Positions 9,751 to 19,399 of a stretch of 64,000 nucleotides of DNA are shown in pieces; the stretch's first letter is position 1; each line of letters begins with the position of its first letter. The notes beneath the pieces are model-generated. The model was not told where the DNA came from. It made no database searches and saw only the letters and a list, made by a program, of their open reading frames with translations. The translations under genes and the position numbers were made by a program. Origin of the DNA: Frigoriglobus tundricola (GTDB lineage Bacteria > Planctomycetota > Planctomycetia > Gemmatales > Gemmataceae); NCBI RefSeq assembly GCF_013128195.2, contig NZ_CP053452.2, forward strand, positions 3,286,001-3,350,000, in the 5' to 3' direction.

Positions 9751-11859
9751 ATGCGTTTCCGTATCACGTTCGCCGCACTTCTCCTGGCCGCGTGCGCCGC
9801 GCCGGCGGCCGACAAGCGGCCGATGAAGGTGGACGACCTTTTCGCGTTCAAGCGGGTCGCCGCCCCGCAAATCAGCCCGGACGGCAAAACCGTCGTGTAC
9901 CAGGTGACGACGGTCGATCTGGAGAAGAACAAGAGTTCCACCGCCCTGTGGCTCGCGCCGGCCGACGGCAGGGCCGCGCCGAAGCCGCTCACCGATCCCA
10001 AGGGCAAGCGCGACGCCAGCCCGCGATGGTCCCCCGACGGCGAACGCATCCTGTTCGAGTCCACCCGCTCGGGGACGAGCCAACTGTGGGTCGTCGGGGC
10101 CGACGGCGAGCCGAAGCAGCTCACCCACGTTTCCACCGGTGCGACGAACGGCGTCTGGGCGCCGGACGGGAAGCACGTTGCGTTCGTGTCGAGCGTGTTC
10201 CCCGAGTTCAGCGCGAAGCCGTTCGCCGAAGCCGACAAGCTGAACAGGGAAAAGGACGAGGAAATCGAGAAGAGCCCCGTGAAGGCCAAGGTGTTCAACA
10301 AGCTCTTCTACCGGCACTGGGACGAGTACGTCGGCGACAAGCGGCAGCACATCTTCGTCTGCGCGGCCGACGGGACCGGCTGTCGCGACGTCACCCCCGG
10401 CGACCGCGACGCCAGCCCGTCCAGCACCACGTTCAGCAGCGGCGACGACTTCACCTTCACGCCGGACGGCCAGTTCCTCGTGTTCACCGCCGTCCCGGAG
10501 CGGGACGAGGCGTGGAGCACCAACTACGACCTGTGCCGCGTGTCGATCACGAACGGCTCGACCAAGTGGGAAACGCTCACCACCGATAACAAGGCCGCGG
10601 ATAGCGGCCCGCGGTTCTCCGCCACCGGCAAAAAGCTGGCGTGGCGCGCACAGAAGAAAGCGGGCTACGAGGCCGACAAGTGGGACATCGTCGTGGCCGA
10701 TTGTAAGCCGGACGGCACGCTGATCGGGAAGCCGTCCAACGTGACCGGCAAGTACGACGTGTCGGTGAGTGAGTTCGTCTGGACCGGTAGCTTCGACCGC
10801 GCGTTCATCTTCACCGCCGACGCGGACGGGACCGCTCCGGTCTTCATGGTCCAGGCGGACGGCACCGGCTTCAAGGTGGACTACGCGGCCGGCGCGTGCG
10901 GCGCCCTCTCCGCCTCACGGGAGCGGAACATGGTCGCGTTTACCGAAGCGGCGATGCACCACCCGGCGGAGGTGAAGACGTACTGGTGGCCGGCGGACAA
11001 GGCGAAGCCGGTGAACGTGAGCCGCGCCAACGACGCGCTCCTGGCCGAACTCGACCTGGGGCGGCCGGAACCCGTGGAAGTGCCCGTCGAGGGCAACGTG
11101 AACATGCAGATGTGGGTTCTGAAGCCGCCGGGGTTCGACGGTACGAAGAAGTGGCCGGTCGCGTTCCTGGTTCACGGCGGCCCGCAGGGCGCGTGGGAGG
11201 ACGCGTGGAGCTTCCGCTGGAACCCGCAGGCGTGGGCGGCGCAGGGCTACGTGGTGGTGCTGCCCAACCCGCGCGGCAGCACCGGCTTCGGTCAGAAGTT
11301 CGTGGACGAGATCACCGGCGACTGGGGCGGCAAGTGCTACCGCGACCTCATGGCCGGCCTCGATTACGCCGAGAAGTTGCCCTACGTCGATAAGACCCGC
11401 ATGGGCGCGGCCGGCGCGAGCTTCGGCGGGTACATGATGGACTGGTTCGCGGTGAACGACGCCGCGAAACGGTTCCAGTGCCTCATCACGCACTGTTCGG
11501 TGTGGAACTTCGAGAGCATGTGGGGCACCACCGACGAACTGTGGTTCGACGAGTGGGAACACGGCGGGCTGCCGTGGGAGAAGCCCCAGAAGTACGCCGA
11601 GTTCTCGCCGCACAAGAAGGCCGGCAACCTGGGCAAGTACAAGACGCCGATGCTCGTCGTCCACAACGACCTCGATTTCCGCTGCCCGATCGGTCAGGGG
11701 CACGAGCTCTTCAGCGCGCTGCAGCGCCAGGGCGTGCCGTCGCGGTTCGTGAACTTCCCGGACGAAGGCCACTGGGTGCTGAAGCCCAAGAACAGCCAGT
11801 ACTGGCACAAAGAAGTGTTCGCGTGGCTCAAGAAGTACGCGCCGCCCGGCGGGCGATAG
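9751..11859 (+). CDS. S9 family prolyl oligopeptidase-like serine peptidase
   Basis: This is a 702-residue secreted peptidase. It has a signal peptide (MRFRITFAALLLAACAAPAA), a seven-bladed WD40/TolB-like propeller (repeated SPDGK/DGxxF patterns, about residues 40-430) and a C-terminal alpha/beta hydrolase. The nucleophile Ser is in GASFGG, the acid Asp in HNDLDFRCP and the His in DEGHW, which is a complete triad in the S9C (acylaminoacyl/dipeptidyl peptidase) arrangement. ATG 9751 is chosen because the signal peptide starts there; the open frame begins at 9661. A perfect 26-bp hairpin follows the stop codon by 26 bases. Confidence 0.92.
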   Translation: MRFRITFAALLLAACAAPAADKRPMKVDDLFAFKRVAAPQISPDGKTVVYQVTTVDLEKNKSSTALWLAPADGRAAPKPLTDPKGKRDASPRWSPDGERILFESTRSGTSQLWVVGADGEPKQLTHVSTGATNGVWAPDGKHVAFVSSVFPEFSAKPFAEADKLNREKDEEIEKSPVKAKVFNKLFYRHWDEYVGDKRQHIFVCAADGTGCRDVTPGDRDASPSSTTFSSGDDFTFTPDGQFLVFTAVPERDEAWSTNYDLCRVSITNGSTKWETLTTDNKAADSGPRFSATGKKLAWRAQKKAGYEADKWDIVVADCKPDGTLIGKPSNVTGKYDVSVSEFVWTGSFDRAFIFTADADGTAPVFMVQADGTGFKVDYAAGACGALSASRERNMVAFTEAAMHHPAEVKTYWWPADKAKPVNVSRANDALLAELDLGRPEPVEVPVEGNVNMQMWVLKPPGFDGTKKWPVAFLVHGGPQGAWEDAWSFRWNPQAWAAQGYVVVLPNPRGSTGFGQKFVDEITGDWGGKCYRDLMAGLDYAEKLPYVDKTRMGAAGASFGGYMMDWFAVNDAAKRFQCLITHCSVWNFESMWGTTDELWFDEWEHGGLPWEKPQKYAEFSPHKKAGNLGKYKTPMLVVHNDLDFRCPIGQGHELFSALQRQGVPSRFVNFPDEGHWVLKPKNSQYWHKEVFAWLKKYAPPGGR

Positions 11860-11885
11860 TCGGCGGCACAGTCATAAAGTCAGAA

Positions 11886-11946
11886 GGTCGAAAGTCGAAA
11901 CGTCGAAGACCTGCGTTGTGGAGGTCTTCGACGTTTCGACTTTCGA
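11886..11946. repeat. Perfect 26-bp inverted repeat after the S9 peptidase gene
   Basis: The arms 11886-11911 and 11921-11946 are exact reverse complements around a 9-base loop (GCGTTGTGG). The arms contain GTCGAAAGTCGAAACGTCG. No T-run follows, so it is either a factor-independent barrier without a U-tract, an RNA-stabilising hairpin, or a mobile palindrome. Confidence 0.85.
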
Positions 11947-12044
11947 CTGCTGTGATGGGTCCGCGTCGATGAAGCGAGCAACCGGCACGAGCCGGTGACT
12001 CGCCTTATTGAAACAGCTTGGTATTTGCGCCGATCGCCTGGTCT

Positions 12045-12128
12045 TCAGCCCGAAGGGCTGGGACAGCTTAGCCCCGGGCATCGCCCGGGGTGGAGTGCAT
12101 GGGATCGGGCAGCCTGAAGGGCTGCGAC
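12045..12128. repeat. Left inverted end of RAYT element
   Basis: It holds CAGCCCGAAGGGCTG, then GCCCCGGGCATCGCCCGGGG, then CAGCCTGAAGGGCTG. The reverse complement reappears at 12599-12684. Confidence 0.85.
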
Positions 12129-12137
12129 ACGCCCACC

Positions 12138-12584
12138 TCAGTCCCAAAAGTACCGCTCGTCGAGTGGCGAGCCGCGCTTCTGCATCAGTGCGCGAACCTC
12201 GTCTTGGAACGTCATCTTGCGATGGTGCTCTTCCTGGTTTTGGATGTAAGCGATTACCTGCGGTTCATTTGAGGCACTGACGGCAAACGCCCCGTACCCG
12301 CCCTGCCAGTAGAACCGCGGATGCACGTTGCCCTTCGCCCACTTCGATGACTCTTTCTTCACTTCCTCGACCGCCCGTGACAGCGCCACGGTGTTCGATA
12401 GCACGAACAGAAGGTGAACGTGGTCCGCAGCCCCGCCGACTTCGATTGCCGGACAGTCGATGGCGTTCAATGTGCCGGCGAGATACGCGAACAACGCCGG
12501 GCGGACCTCGGGTGTGATGAGCGGTTCGCGGTGTTTTGTGCTGAAGACGAGGTGAACGCCGATCCGAGTGAGTGACTGGGGCAC
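12138..12584 (-). CDS. IS200-like / REP-associated tyrosine transposase (Y1_Tnp)
   Basis: This 148-residue single-domain HUH transposase carries the metal-binding motif HVHLL (His-hydrophobic-His) at about residues 55-59. The likely nucleophile Tyr is in VIAYIQNQEEHH. Its length matches the TnpA/RAYT family (about 130-170). The reading frame is intact, so the protein could be functional. It starts with MPQSLTRIGVHLVFST. It is flanked by inverted repeats built of REP-like palindromes, which favours a RAYT over a classical IS200 element. Confidence 0.9.
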   Translation of the reverse strand: MPQSLTRIGVHLVFSTKHREPLITPEVRPALFAYLAGTLNAIDCPAIEVGGAADHVHLLFVLSNTVALSRAVEEVKKESSKWAKGNVHPRFYWQGGYGAFAVSASNEPQVIAYIQNQEEHHRKMTFQDEVRALMQKRGSPLDERYFWD

Positions 12585-12598
12585 GGGTCGCCTCCGGT

Positions 12599-12684
12599 GT
12601 CACAGCCCTTCAGGCTGCCCGATCCCAGCACTCGGCCCCCCGGGGCGGTGCCCGGGGCTATGCTGTCCCAGCCCTTCGGGCTGA
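12599..12684. repeat. Right inverted end of RAYT element
   Basis: It is the reverse complement of the left end with about ten differences, and both GAAGGGCTG palindromes are conserved. Confidence 0.85.
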
Positions 12685-12744
12685 CCGCGGAAACTGCGAT
12701 CGCTTAAACCAATGATCTTTTCGACTTTTGATCTTTCAAATCCG

Positions 12745-13620
12745 CTACGGCAACTGGAGCGCGAGGTTGTACACCTCTTCGACGTCCAGAACCGCGTTGT
12801 TCGCCTCGAACAACTTGTGGATCGCGGCGCGGTGAACCTTCATCTTCGTGCCGCCGACGCCCAGCGCGCCGTAGCAGATCACGCCGTCGCGGTCGGTGCC
12901 CTTGTCGGGCGGCTCGATCCCCTCGATCCCCGCGGGCGGAACGCCGTTGAGGTCGATGAGGACGCGGATCGACCGGTTCCCGGCGCGGTACTTCTTGGGC
13001 AACAGCACCGCGCCCGCGGCGCCCGCGGCGATGACCAGGTTGCACCCCTCCAGCGCGGCCGGGGCGTCGGCGCTCGAGGACACGCTCACGGCTTCGACCT
13101 TCGCGCGCGGAACGTGTGCCGAGATGGCGGCACACACCGCCTCCGCGCGGTCCTTCCGCCGCGACCCGACGCCGACGTGCCCGCCCGCCTTCGCCAGGAG
13201 CCGGACGGCGCGCTGCCCGACGGGTCCGGTGCCGCCCAGTACGAGCGATTTTGCGGTACTCAGGTCGATGTGCCGGCCCGCGGCGCGAACGGCGGCCGCC
13301 GCCGTGGTGTTCGAGCCGTTCGAGTCCAGCAGCAGCGACACGCTGAGCCCGTACTGCGGGATCAGGTGCTTTTTGACCTCCGCGAGCACGGCCTCGCCCG
13401 CGGCCACATCGGACCCGCCGACGAAAATCGCGGTGCGCGACAGGTCCTTTCCGCCCCGCGTGAAGATGCACCCGTGGACGAGCGGCACCACGTTCTCGGG
13501 CGTCACGCCGCCGTAGGAGAAGACGTGCTGCACGCCGGCGTCCACCGCGACCACGCGATCGAACACGCTCGGCAGCGGATCGGTGTCCAGTTGGACGAGG
13601 ATGGTAGGTTTGTCGGACAT
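12745..13620 (-). CDS. mtdB: NAD(P)-dependent methylene-tetrahydromethanopterin dehydrogenase
   Basis: This 291-residue cytoplasmic enzyme of C1 metabolism oxidises methylene-H4MPT to methenyl-H4MPT with NAD(P). The Rossmann fold is seen at VLGGTGPVGQRAVRLLA (about residue 125), with a nearby SRR patch suited to NADP. The ending GALGVGGTKMKVHRAAI is typical of MtdB. The gene lies 122 bp downstream of fae on the same strand, so the two enzymes would act in series: fae makes methylene-H4MPT from formaldehyde and MtdB oxidises it. The start MSDKPTILVQLDTDPLPS is typical of the family. Confidence 0.93.
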   Translation of the reverse strand: MSDKPTILVQLDTDPLPSVFDRVVAVDAGVQHVFSYGGVTPENVVPLVHGCIFTRGGKDLSRTAIFVGGSDVAAGEAVLAEVKKHLIPQYGLSVSLLLDSNGSNTTAAAAVRAAGRHIDLSTAKSLVLGGTGPVGQRAVRLLAKAGGHVGVGSRRKDRAEAVCAAISAHVPRAKVEAVSVSSSADAPAALEGCNLVIAAGAAGAVLLPKKYRAGNRSIRVLIDLNGVPPAGIEGIEPPDKGTDRDGVICYGALGVGGTKMKVHRAAIHKLFEANNAVLDVEEVYNLALQLP

Positions 13621-13745
13621 GAGATGAGCGCGGAGCGCGGAACGGGGAATGCGGAACGGGACAAAAAGCTAGAGACGTGAGAGCGCGGAGTGCGGACCGC
13701 CAGGTTCTACACCAGGCGAACCGATCCCCGCGCCCCGCGTGCGAC

Positions 13746-14243
13746 TTACTTCGGGCTGAACGGGTGCTTGACGGTGTCCTTCTTGGCGGTGATGTCGGCG
13801 ACCTTCGGCTCGCCGGTCATGGCGCACTTGATGGCCAGCTTGGTGGCCTCGTAGTTGTACTGGTAGATCTTGGCGTCGTCGGCCGCGTCCCAGTGGATGA
13901 ACACGCCGCAGACGATCACGTAGTCCTCGGCCTTGCTGGCCGGGATGACGCCCTCGGCGACGCTGTCGGCCACGGCGCGGGCGACGGCGGCCTGGGCCGG
14001 GCCGAACATCTGAACGGCCTGCTTGGCGCCCTTGATGGTCACCTTGGTGATCATCACCGTGGCCGGCTTGCAGATCAGGTTCGGGGTGATGACGGCCAGC
14101 AGGCTGGAGTGGCCGGCGCTCTGGTTGGCCAGCGCGTTGGCGAACGCGATCCCGACCGGTCCGGTCTTGTCGCCGATCAACAGGTCGATGTGAGCGATCT
14201 CGTTGCCTTCGCCGACCAAACCTTCGCCGATGAACATGGACAT
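13746..14243 (-). CDS. fae: Formaldehyde-activating enzyme (H4MPT-dependent)
   Basis: This 165-residue protein of normal family length condenses formaldehyde with tetrahydromethanopterin to methylene-H4MPT. Family features seen are [20 protein letters not shown] near the N-terminus, with the catalytic His in AHIDL, then LLAVITPN and the C-terminal HPFSPK. The start MSMFIGEG at ATG 14243 is chosen over the longer frame, which runs into unrelated sequence. It is followed by mtdB, which supports formaldehyde oxidation or detoxification through H4MPT. Other pathway genes (mch, fhcABCD) are not in this window. Confidence 0.95.
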   Translation of the reverse strand: MSMFIGEGLVGEGNEIAHIDLLIGDKTGPVGIAFANALANQSAGHSSLLAVITPNLICKPATVMITKVTIKGAKQAVQMFGPAQAAVARAVADSVAEGVIPASKAEDYVIVCGVFIHWDAADDAKIYQYNYEATKLAIKCAMTGEPKVADITAKKDTVKHPFSPK

Positions 14244-14422
14244 CGTAGCGCCTCGGGGGGTGGGAGATTCTTGCAGACCGACGGCGTAGATCGTAGCTAC
14301 GCGGCGCGCGAAAGCAACCACCCCGCCGAAGAATGGCGCCCGATCCGGCGCCGCGCACCGGGAAAATGAGCGGACCGACCGGGTATTCCCGATCGGTCCG
14401 CCGGACCGCCTCGCGCCCGCAG

Positions 14423-17400
14423 TCACGCGGCCTTCGCGCGGTCGAACGGGAGCACGGCCGCGACCGGCGGGTGCCCGCGCGTCAGGCGGCGCCGGTCGTG
14501 GAGGTTGAGAACCGCGGGCAGCAGCAGCAGCGCGGCGCCCATGCAGCACGTCACGCCGATGGTGAGTGCGAGGCCGAGGCTCGCCATGCCCTCGTGCCGG
14601 GCGATGAGCATGGTGCCGAACCCGAGGACCGTGGTGAGCCCGGCGACCAGCACGCCGCGGCCGGTGGCCGCACCGAGCCGGTACGCCCGGCGGCGGTCCC
14701 GCGAACGGTAGTCGTGCAGCACGTGGACCCCGTTGTCCACGCCGACCCCGACGATCAGCGGCAGCGCGATCATGTTCGCCGGGTTCAGCGCGAGCCCGCA
14801 CAGGGCCATGAAGCCGAGCGTGAGGGCCACGCCGACCGCGAGCGGGAACAGGCCGAGCAGCACGCCCGTGCTCCGGCGGAAGTCGAGCGCCAGCACCAGC
14901 ACGATGGCGCCCAGCGCGTACACGCCGGCCCATTCGAAGCCACTCTTCATCTGCCGCAGCCCTTCGAGGGTGCGGAACGACTTGCCGGTGGCCCCCGGGT
15001 CGGCGCCCTGCGCCGCGGTCGTGAACCGCTTGAGGGCGTCGAAGTCCCACAGGTTGTCTTTGGCGAAGGCGCGGACCAGGTACTCGCCGCCGGAGCCGAC
15101 GAACCGCTCGCGGAGTTCCGGCGGCACGTCGTCGAGCGTGATCGGGGCCGGTCGCGAAACGGCCTTGAGGGCGTGCAACTCGGCCGCGAGGTCGGCCGCG
15201 AGCGCGCGGTCGAAGCCCTTCAGCCGCGCCGCCGCCTCGTCCGGCGCGTCGCCCACCGCCCGCGCGAGGTCGGTCGTCGCGAGCGACAGGGCGGAGTCAC
15301 TCGCGGCGAGCCGGGCCACGCGGGTCGCGAGTTCGCGCACCGCGGTCGGGTTCGACCCGGCCGGGACCGGGAGGTGTTCTTTCGCGGGCAGGCGCTCCAG
15401 CCGGGCGCGGATGGCCGCGACGGCGGGCAACTTCTGCTCCTGCCGGTCGGGGACGAGCGACGCGACCTCAACGACCTTACCCACTTCCGCCATTGCCTCG
15501 TATTTCGCCTTGAGGTGGAGCGCCTCTTCGCGCGACCGGGCGACGCTCATGGCGTCCCAGGTGGCCCCGGCGGCGCGGTCGATGAGTTTGTGCTCCCACG
15601 CGACGGAATCCGTACCGCGGGCCTGCAAGTTCAGCAGGTTGTGGTCGTAGTGGAGGCGCCCGGCGAAGGCCGTACACGCGAGCAACAGCACGGCGCCGAC
15701 CGCCAGCACGAATCGCGGCCGGGACGCCAGCGCGGGGAGGAACGCGGCCGGGAACGGGAGGAGGGTGGGCGATACCTCCCCGGCTCCCCTCCCTGAAGGG
15801 AGGGGGGAGAAGTCTTGGCCCTCTCCCCTTGCGGGAGAGGGGGGCGAGTCTTCGAGCCGGGTGAGGGGTACACCTCCGCACCCCGGAGCCGTCACACCTG
15901 ATACCCCGTTGCTCAGCGCCCCCTCACCCGGCGGCGAAGCGCCGCCCCCCTCTCCCGCAAGGGGAGCGGGCCAAGACAACTTCTCCCCTCCCTTCAGGGA
16001 GGGGCTGGGGGTGGGTTCTTCGACTTTCCTTCGTTCCATGAGAGCCAGCGTCGCCGGCAGCACGGTGAGGCACGCGACGGCACAGAACAGCACGCCCCAA
16101 CCGGCGATCCAGCCGAGTTCGGCGACCGCCTTGAAGTCCGCGAACATCGTCGCGAAGAACGCCAGCGCCGTCCCCAGCGCCGCGACCAGCACACTCGGCC
16201 CCGCGTGCGCCGCGGTGTGGCACGCCGCGTCTTGCGCGTCGTGGCCGAGCTTGCGCAACTCGTCGTACTGCGCCACCCACAGCACGCCGTAATCGCCCAT
16301 GCCGATCAGCATCACCGCGAAGGTCGCCGAGAGGATGTTCAGGTGGCCGACGGTGAGCGTCGCCCAGCCGAGCGCCCACACGGTCCCGATCACCAGCGTG
16401 CCGACCGTGAGGAGCGGGTAGCGGAAGCCGCGGTACACGACGAAGTACAGCAGCGCCACGCCCGCGAGCGCCAGCCACGAGGCGCGCGTCGAGTCGGTGT
16501 CCGACATCACCATCTCGTCGGTTTCCAGAACGGGCAGGCCGGTGAGCCCGAGCTGCACACCGGGGTGCCGCCCGCCCACGTCCGCGAGAATGGCCCGCAT
16601 CGCGTCGTTCGCCTCTTGTGCCGGCGTGAACGACTGGGCCGCCTTCTTCGGCCGGCACATCAGGAGCGCGAGCGTGCCGTCGGGGTTAAAGAAGTACTGC
16701 GGCTCGGTGAGGGCCTCGGTGCCCAACCCGCCCGTGCCTTTCCCTTCGGGGAACGAATAATCCGCCAGCGCGACGTCCTTCTCGCCCTCGCCCTTCGCCG
16801 GGAGCGGGTACGGGGGCGGGGCGTTCTTCGCCAGCCCCCACGGGTTCTGGTACGCGGCGGGGTCGCGGACGGTCGCGGCGGCCGACGCCGCGACCCCCGG
16901 CAGCACGGCGAGCAGGTCGCGATCGGTCGCGGACAGTTCGCCGCCGGCGGCCCGCCGCTCCAGCGCGCCGGCCCCGTTCCCGAGGAGCGACTGGATCGAC
17001 AGCTTCCGCCACACGAGCGGGCCGAGGTCGCCGAGCAGCACGCCCATGCTGTCCACGCGGTTGCGGACGGCGGCGATCTGCTCCGGCGGCAGGTACAGGA
17101 TGGCGCGGTCGGCGATCGGGCGCATGTCGGCCCGGTGGAAGACCCGATCGAACTGGTCCGGCCGCGTCCGCACCGCGGCGGCCACGTCGTCGAGCGCGGC
17201 CTTCATCTTTTCGCGGTCGGTGCCCTCGGCGACCACCACCATGTCGTCGTCGTCGCCGAACGCGTCGAGGTACTTCTGCCAGCGCTTCTGGCACGCCTTG
17301 TCGGCGCTGAGCAGGTCGTTCCGCTGCGTGTGGTACTCGAGTCGGGCGCCGGACAGGTGGACGGCGCCGATCGTCAGCGCGAGTGCCGCCAGGAGAACGG

Positions 17401-17479
17401 CCCGTGGGTGCCGAGTGACCCATGCGACGAACGCCGTTGTCAGTCGGGGCAGACGGTCGGTGGGGGGGTCCGAGCGCAT
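14423..17479 (-). CDS. RND superfamily (MMPL/HpnN-like) exporter with in-frame repeat insertion
   Basis: This 1018-residue inner-membrane protein has two halves, each with one N-terminal helix, a large periplasmic loop and five more membrane segments. RND landmarks are [15 protein letters not shown] in the first half and [15 protein letters not shown] in the second. It resembles hopanoid-type HpnN or MMPL transporters that move lipids, with no partner membrane-fusion gene nearby. Oddly, residues about 486-568, just after the first half, are translated from a compound P1-like palindromic block (15776-16022). It reads as [19 protein letters not shown] and [10 protein letters not shown] and has no membrane or domain character. 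The block keeps the frame and probably forms a disordered loop between the halves. Confidence 0.87.
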   Translation of the reverse strand: MRSDPPTDRLPRLTTAFVAWVTRHPRAVLLAALALTIGAVHLSGARLEYHTQRNDLLSADKACQKRWQKYLDAFGDDDDMVVVAEGTDREKMKAALDDVAAAVRTRPDQFDRVFHRADMRPIADRAILYLPPEQIAAVRNRVDSMGVLLGDLGPLVWRKLSIQSLLGNGAGALERRAAGGELSATDRDLLAVLPGVAASAAATVRDPAAYQNPWGLAKNAPPPYPLPAKGEGEKDVALADYSFPEGKGTGGLGTEALTEPQYFFNPDGTLALLMCRPKKAAQSFTPAQEANDAMRAILADVGGRHPGVQLGLTGLPVLETDEMVMSDTDSTRASWLALAGVALLYFVVYRGFRYPLLTVGTLVIGTVWALGWATLTVGHLNILSATFAVMLIGMGDYGVLWVAQYDELRKLGHDAQDAACHTAAHAGPSVLVAALGTALAFFATMFADFKAVAELGWIAGWGVLFCAVACLTVLPATLALMERRKVEEPTPSPSLKGGEKLSWPAPLAGEGGGASPPGEGALSNGVSGVTAPGCGGVPLTRLEDSPPSPARGEGQDFSPLPSGRGAGEVSPTLLPFPAAFLPALASRPRFVLAVGAVLLLACTAFAGRLHYDHNLLNLQARGTDSVAWEHKLIDRAAGATWDAMSVARSREEALHLKAKYEAMAEVGKVVEVASLVPDRQEQKLPAVAAIRARLERLPAKEHLPVPAGSNPTAVRELATRVARLAASDSALSLATTDLARAVGDAPDEAAARLKGFDRALAADLAAELHALKAVSRPAPITLDDVPPELRERFVGSGGEYLVRAFAKDNLWDFDALKRFTTAAQGADPGATGKSFRTLEGLRQMKSGFEWAGVYALGAIVLVLALDFRRSTGVLLGLFPLAVGVALTLGFMALCGLALNPANMIALPLIVGVGVDNGVHVLHDYRSRDRRRAYRLGAATGRGVLVAGLTTVLGFGTMLIARHEGMASLGLALTIGVTCCMGAALLLLPAVLNLHDRRRLTRGHPPVAAVLPFDRAKAA
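15776..16022. repeat. P1-like compound palindrome inside the RND exporter gene
   Basis: It contains two CCCTCCCTTCAGGGAGGG-type hairpins (about 15784-15805 and 15987-16006), two CTCTCCCSCAAGGGG-type hairpins and a central CCCTCACCCGGCG segment, all arranged as an inverted repeat. It is the only repeat block of this kind in the window that lies within a gene. Confidence 0.85.
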
Positions 17480-17659
17480 ACGGCCTCAATGCCTCGCGGT
17501 CCTGGGCCGTCCCCAATAGGCAAACGCGGCGAACGACACAAGAGCAGTGTGAAGATGGCGTATTTCCGCCGCGGCGCGTGCCTCCGCCCGCGGAACGCGG
17601 TAAATTAGCGACCGCACCATTCGGGCGCTCCCGCGCCCGTTCCCCCGGAGCTACGTCTC

Positions 17660-19291
17660 ATGTCCGATAACGCTCTTCCGTCCCAGCGCCCGGCCTGGGC
17701 CGCGCTGCGTGCGCACTACGACGCCACGAAAACCACGCACCTCCGCGACCTGTTCGCGACCGACCCCGGCCGCGGCACGCGCATGACCGCCGAGGCGGTC
17801 GGCATCTTCCTCGACTACTCCAAGAACCGCGTCACGGACGAAACGCTGAAGCTGCTCCTCGCTCTTGCCGACGCGAGCGACCTGAAGGGGCGCATCCACG
17901 CGATGTTCAGCGGCGAGAAGATCAACATCACCGAGAACCGGGCGGTCCTCCACACCGCGCTCCGCGCCCCCCGGGGCGCGACGATCACCGTGGACGGTAA
18001 GAACGTGGTGCCGGAAGTTCACGCGGTTCTGGACGCGATGGCGGCGTTCGCGGACCGCATCCGCAGCGGCGAGTGGAAGGGGTTCACCGGCAAGCCGATC
18101 AAGAACGTCGTCAACATCGGCATCGGCGGCTCCGACCTCGGCCCGGTGATGGCGAACGAGGCGCTCCGCTTCTACGCCAAGCGCGAACTCACCTTCCGCT
18201 TCCTGTCGAACGTGGACGGCACCGACTTCGCCGAAACCGTACACGACCTCGACCCGGCCGAGACGCTGTTCATCGTCTGCTCGAAGACCTTCACGACGCA
18301 AGAGACCATGACCAACGCGGAGAGCGCGCGGGAGTGGTCGCTGGCGGCGCTGAAGGACAAGGCCGCGGTGGCGAAGCACTTCGTCGCGGTCAGCACGAAC
18401 GCGGCGGAGGTGACCAAGTTCGGCATCGACACCGCGAACATGTTCGGCTTCTGGGACTGGGTGGGCGGGCGGTACTCGATGGATTCGGCGGTCGGCCTCT
18501 CGACGATGCTCGCGATCGGGCCGGTCCAGTTCCGCGAAATGCTCGCGGGCTTCCACGCGATGGACGAGCACTTCCGCACCACCCCCTTCGAGAAGAACCT
18601 GCCCGCGCTCCTGGGCCTCATCAGCGTGTGGTACGGCAGCTTCTTCGGGGCGGAGACGGTCGCGGTGCTGCCCTACGACCAGTACCTGAAGCGGTTCCCG
18701 GCGTACCTGCAACAACTGACGATGGAGAGCAACGGGAAGCGGGTCACGCTCGGCGGGGCGGAGGTCGATTACCAGACCGGCGCCGTGTACTGGGGCGAGC
18801 CGGGCACGAACGGGCAGCACAGCTTCTATCAGCTCATCCACCAGGGTACGAAGCTGATCCCGTGCGACTTCATCGCGTTCTGTAAGTCGCTCAACCCGGT
18901 CGGGCGGCACCACGATTTGCTCATGGCGAACGTGTTCGCGCAGGCGGAGGCGCTGGCGTTCGGCAAGACCGCGGAGCAGGTGAAGGCGGACAAGGTGCCC
19001 GACTGGCTGGTGCCGCACAAGACGTTCCCCGGCAACCGGCCGTCGAACGTCCTGCTGCTGGAGAAGCTCACGCCGTTCGCGCTGGGCTCACTGGTCGCGC
19101 TCTACGAACACACCGTGTTCACGCAGGGCGTGGTCTGGAACATCGGCTCGTTCGACCAGTGGGGCGTGGAACTGGGCAAGGCGCTGGCGTCGAAGATCGT
19201 GCCGGAACTCGAAGCCGCGACCGAACCGGATTTGAAGCACGACAGCTCGACCAACGCGCTCATCACGCGCTACCGCGCGGGGAAGAAGTAG
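17660..19291 (+). CDS. pgi: Glucose-6-phosphate isomerase
   Basis: This 543-residue cytoplasmic enzyme interconverts glucose-6-phosphate and fructose-6-phosphate in glycolysis and gluconeogenesis. The family signatures are intact: [13 protein letters not shown] (phosphate site), [25 protein letters not shown] and [12 protein letters not shown], with the catalytic Glu, His and Lys regions present. Length fits the long (about 550) bacterial PGI class. ATG 17660 follows a GGAG (17647-17650). It is divergent from the RND gene and convergent with the ABC ATPase gene, with a P2 hairpin between the convergent ends. Confidence 0.97.
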   Translation: MSDNALPSQRPAWAALRAHYDATKTTHLRDLFATDPGRGTRMTAEAVGIFLDYSKNRVTDETLKLLLALADASDLKGRIHAMFSGEKINITENRAVLHTALRAPRGATITVDGKNVVPEVHAVLDAMAAFADRIRSGEWKGFTGKPIKNVVNIGIGGSDLGPVMANEALRFYAKRELTFRFLSNVDGTDFAETVHDLDPAETLFIVCSKTFTTQETMTNAESAREWSLAALKDKAAVAKHFVAVSTNAAEVTKFGIDTANMFGFWDWVGGRYSMDSAVGLSTMLAIGPVQFREMLAGFHAMDEHFRTTPFEKNLPALLGLISVWYGSFFGAETVAVLPYDQYLKRFPAYLQQLTMESNGKRVTLGGAEVDYQTGAVYWGEPGTNGQHSFYQLIHQGTKLIPCDFIAFCKSLNPVGRHHDLLMANVFAQAEALAFGKTAEQVKADKVPDWLVPHKTFPGNRPSNVLLLEKLTPFALGSLVALYEHTVFTQGVVWNIGSFDQWGVELGKALASKIVPELEAATEPDLKHDSSTNALITRYRAGKK

Positions 19292-19300
19292 GCGGCACCG

Positions 19301-19395
19301 CAGGGATGAGCTTTTTCCCCGGGACCGCGGCCGTCTCGGCCGCTCTTCGCGATGCGGCCGAGACGGCCGCGGTCCCAGGGAAAAGCTCATCCCTG
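19301..19395. repeat. P2 palindromic repeat, copy 1
   Basis: The arms 19301-19343 and 19354-19395 (about 42 bp, one base difference) enclose a 10-base loop TCTTCGCGAT. The inner core GGGACCGCGGCCGTCTCGG is shared exactly with the copy at 45787. It lies between two converging genes and may serve as a two-way terminator. Confidence 0.9.
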
Positions 19396-19399
19396 CGAT

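Larger units (their letters stand above)
12045..12684. mobile_element. REP-associated tyrosine transposase element with ~85-bp inverted ends
   Basis: The transposase gene is flanked by two long inverted repeats, 12045-12128 and 12599-12684. They match at roughly 90% and each contains two CAGCCYGAAGGGCTG palindromes and one CCCGGGCR-type palindrome. REP or BIME-like ends around a Y1/HUH transposase are the known arrangement of RAYT elements. Shared motifs at 44426-44655 suggest related copies without a transposase. Confidence 0.8.

Noticed and set aside
14333-15796. Plus-strand frame of 487 codons opposite the RND exporter gene
   Set aside because: Antisense shadow of a well supported RND protein.
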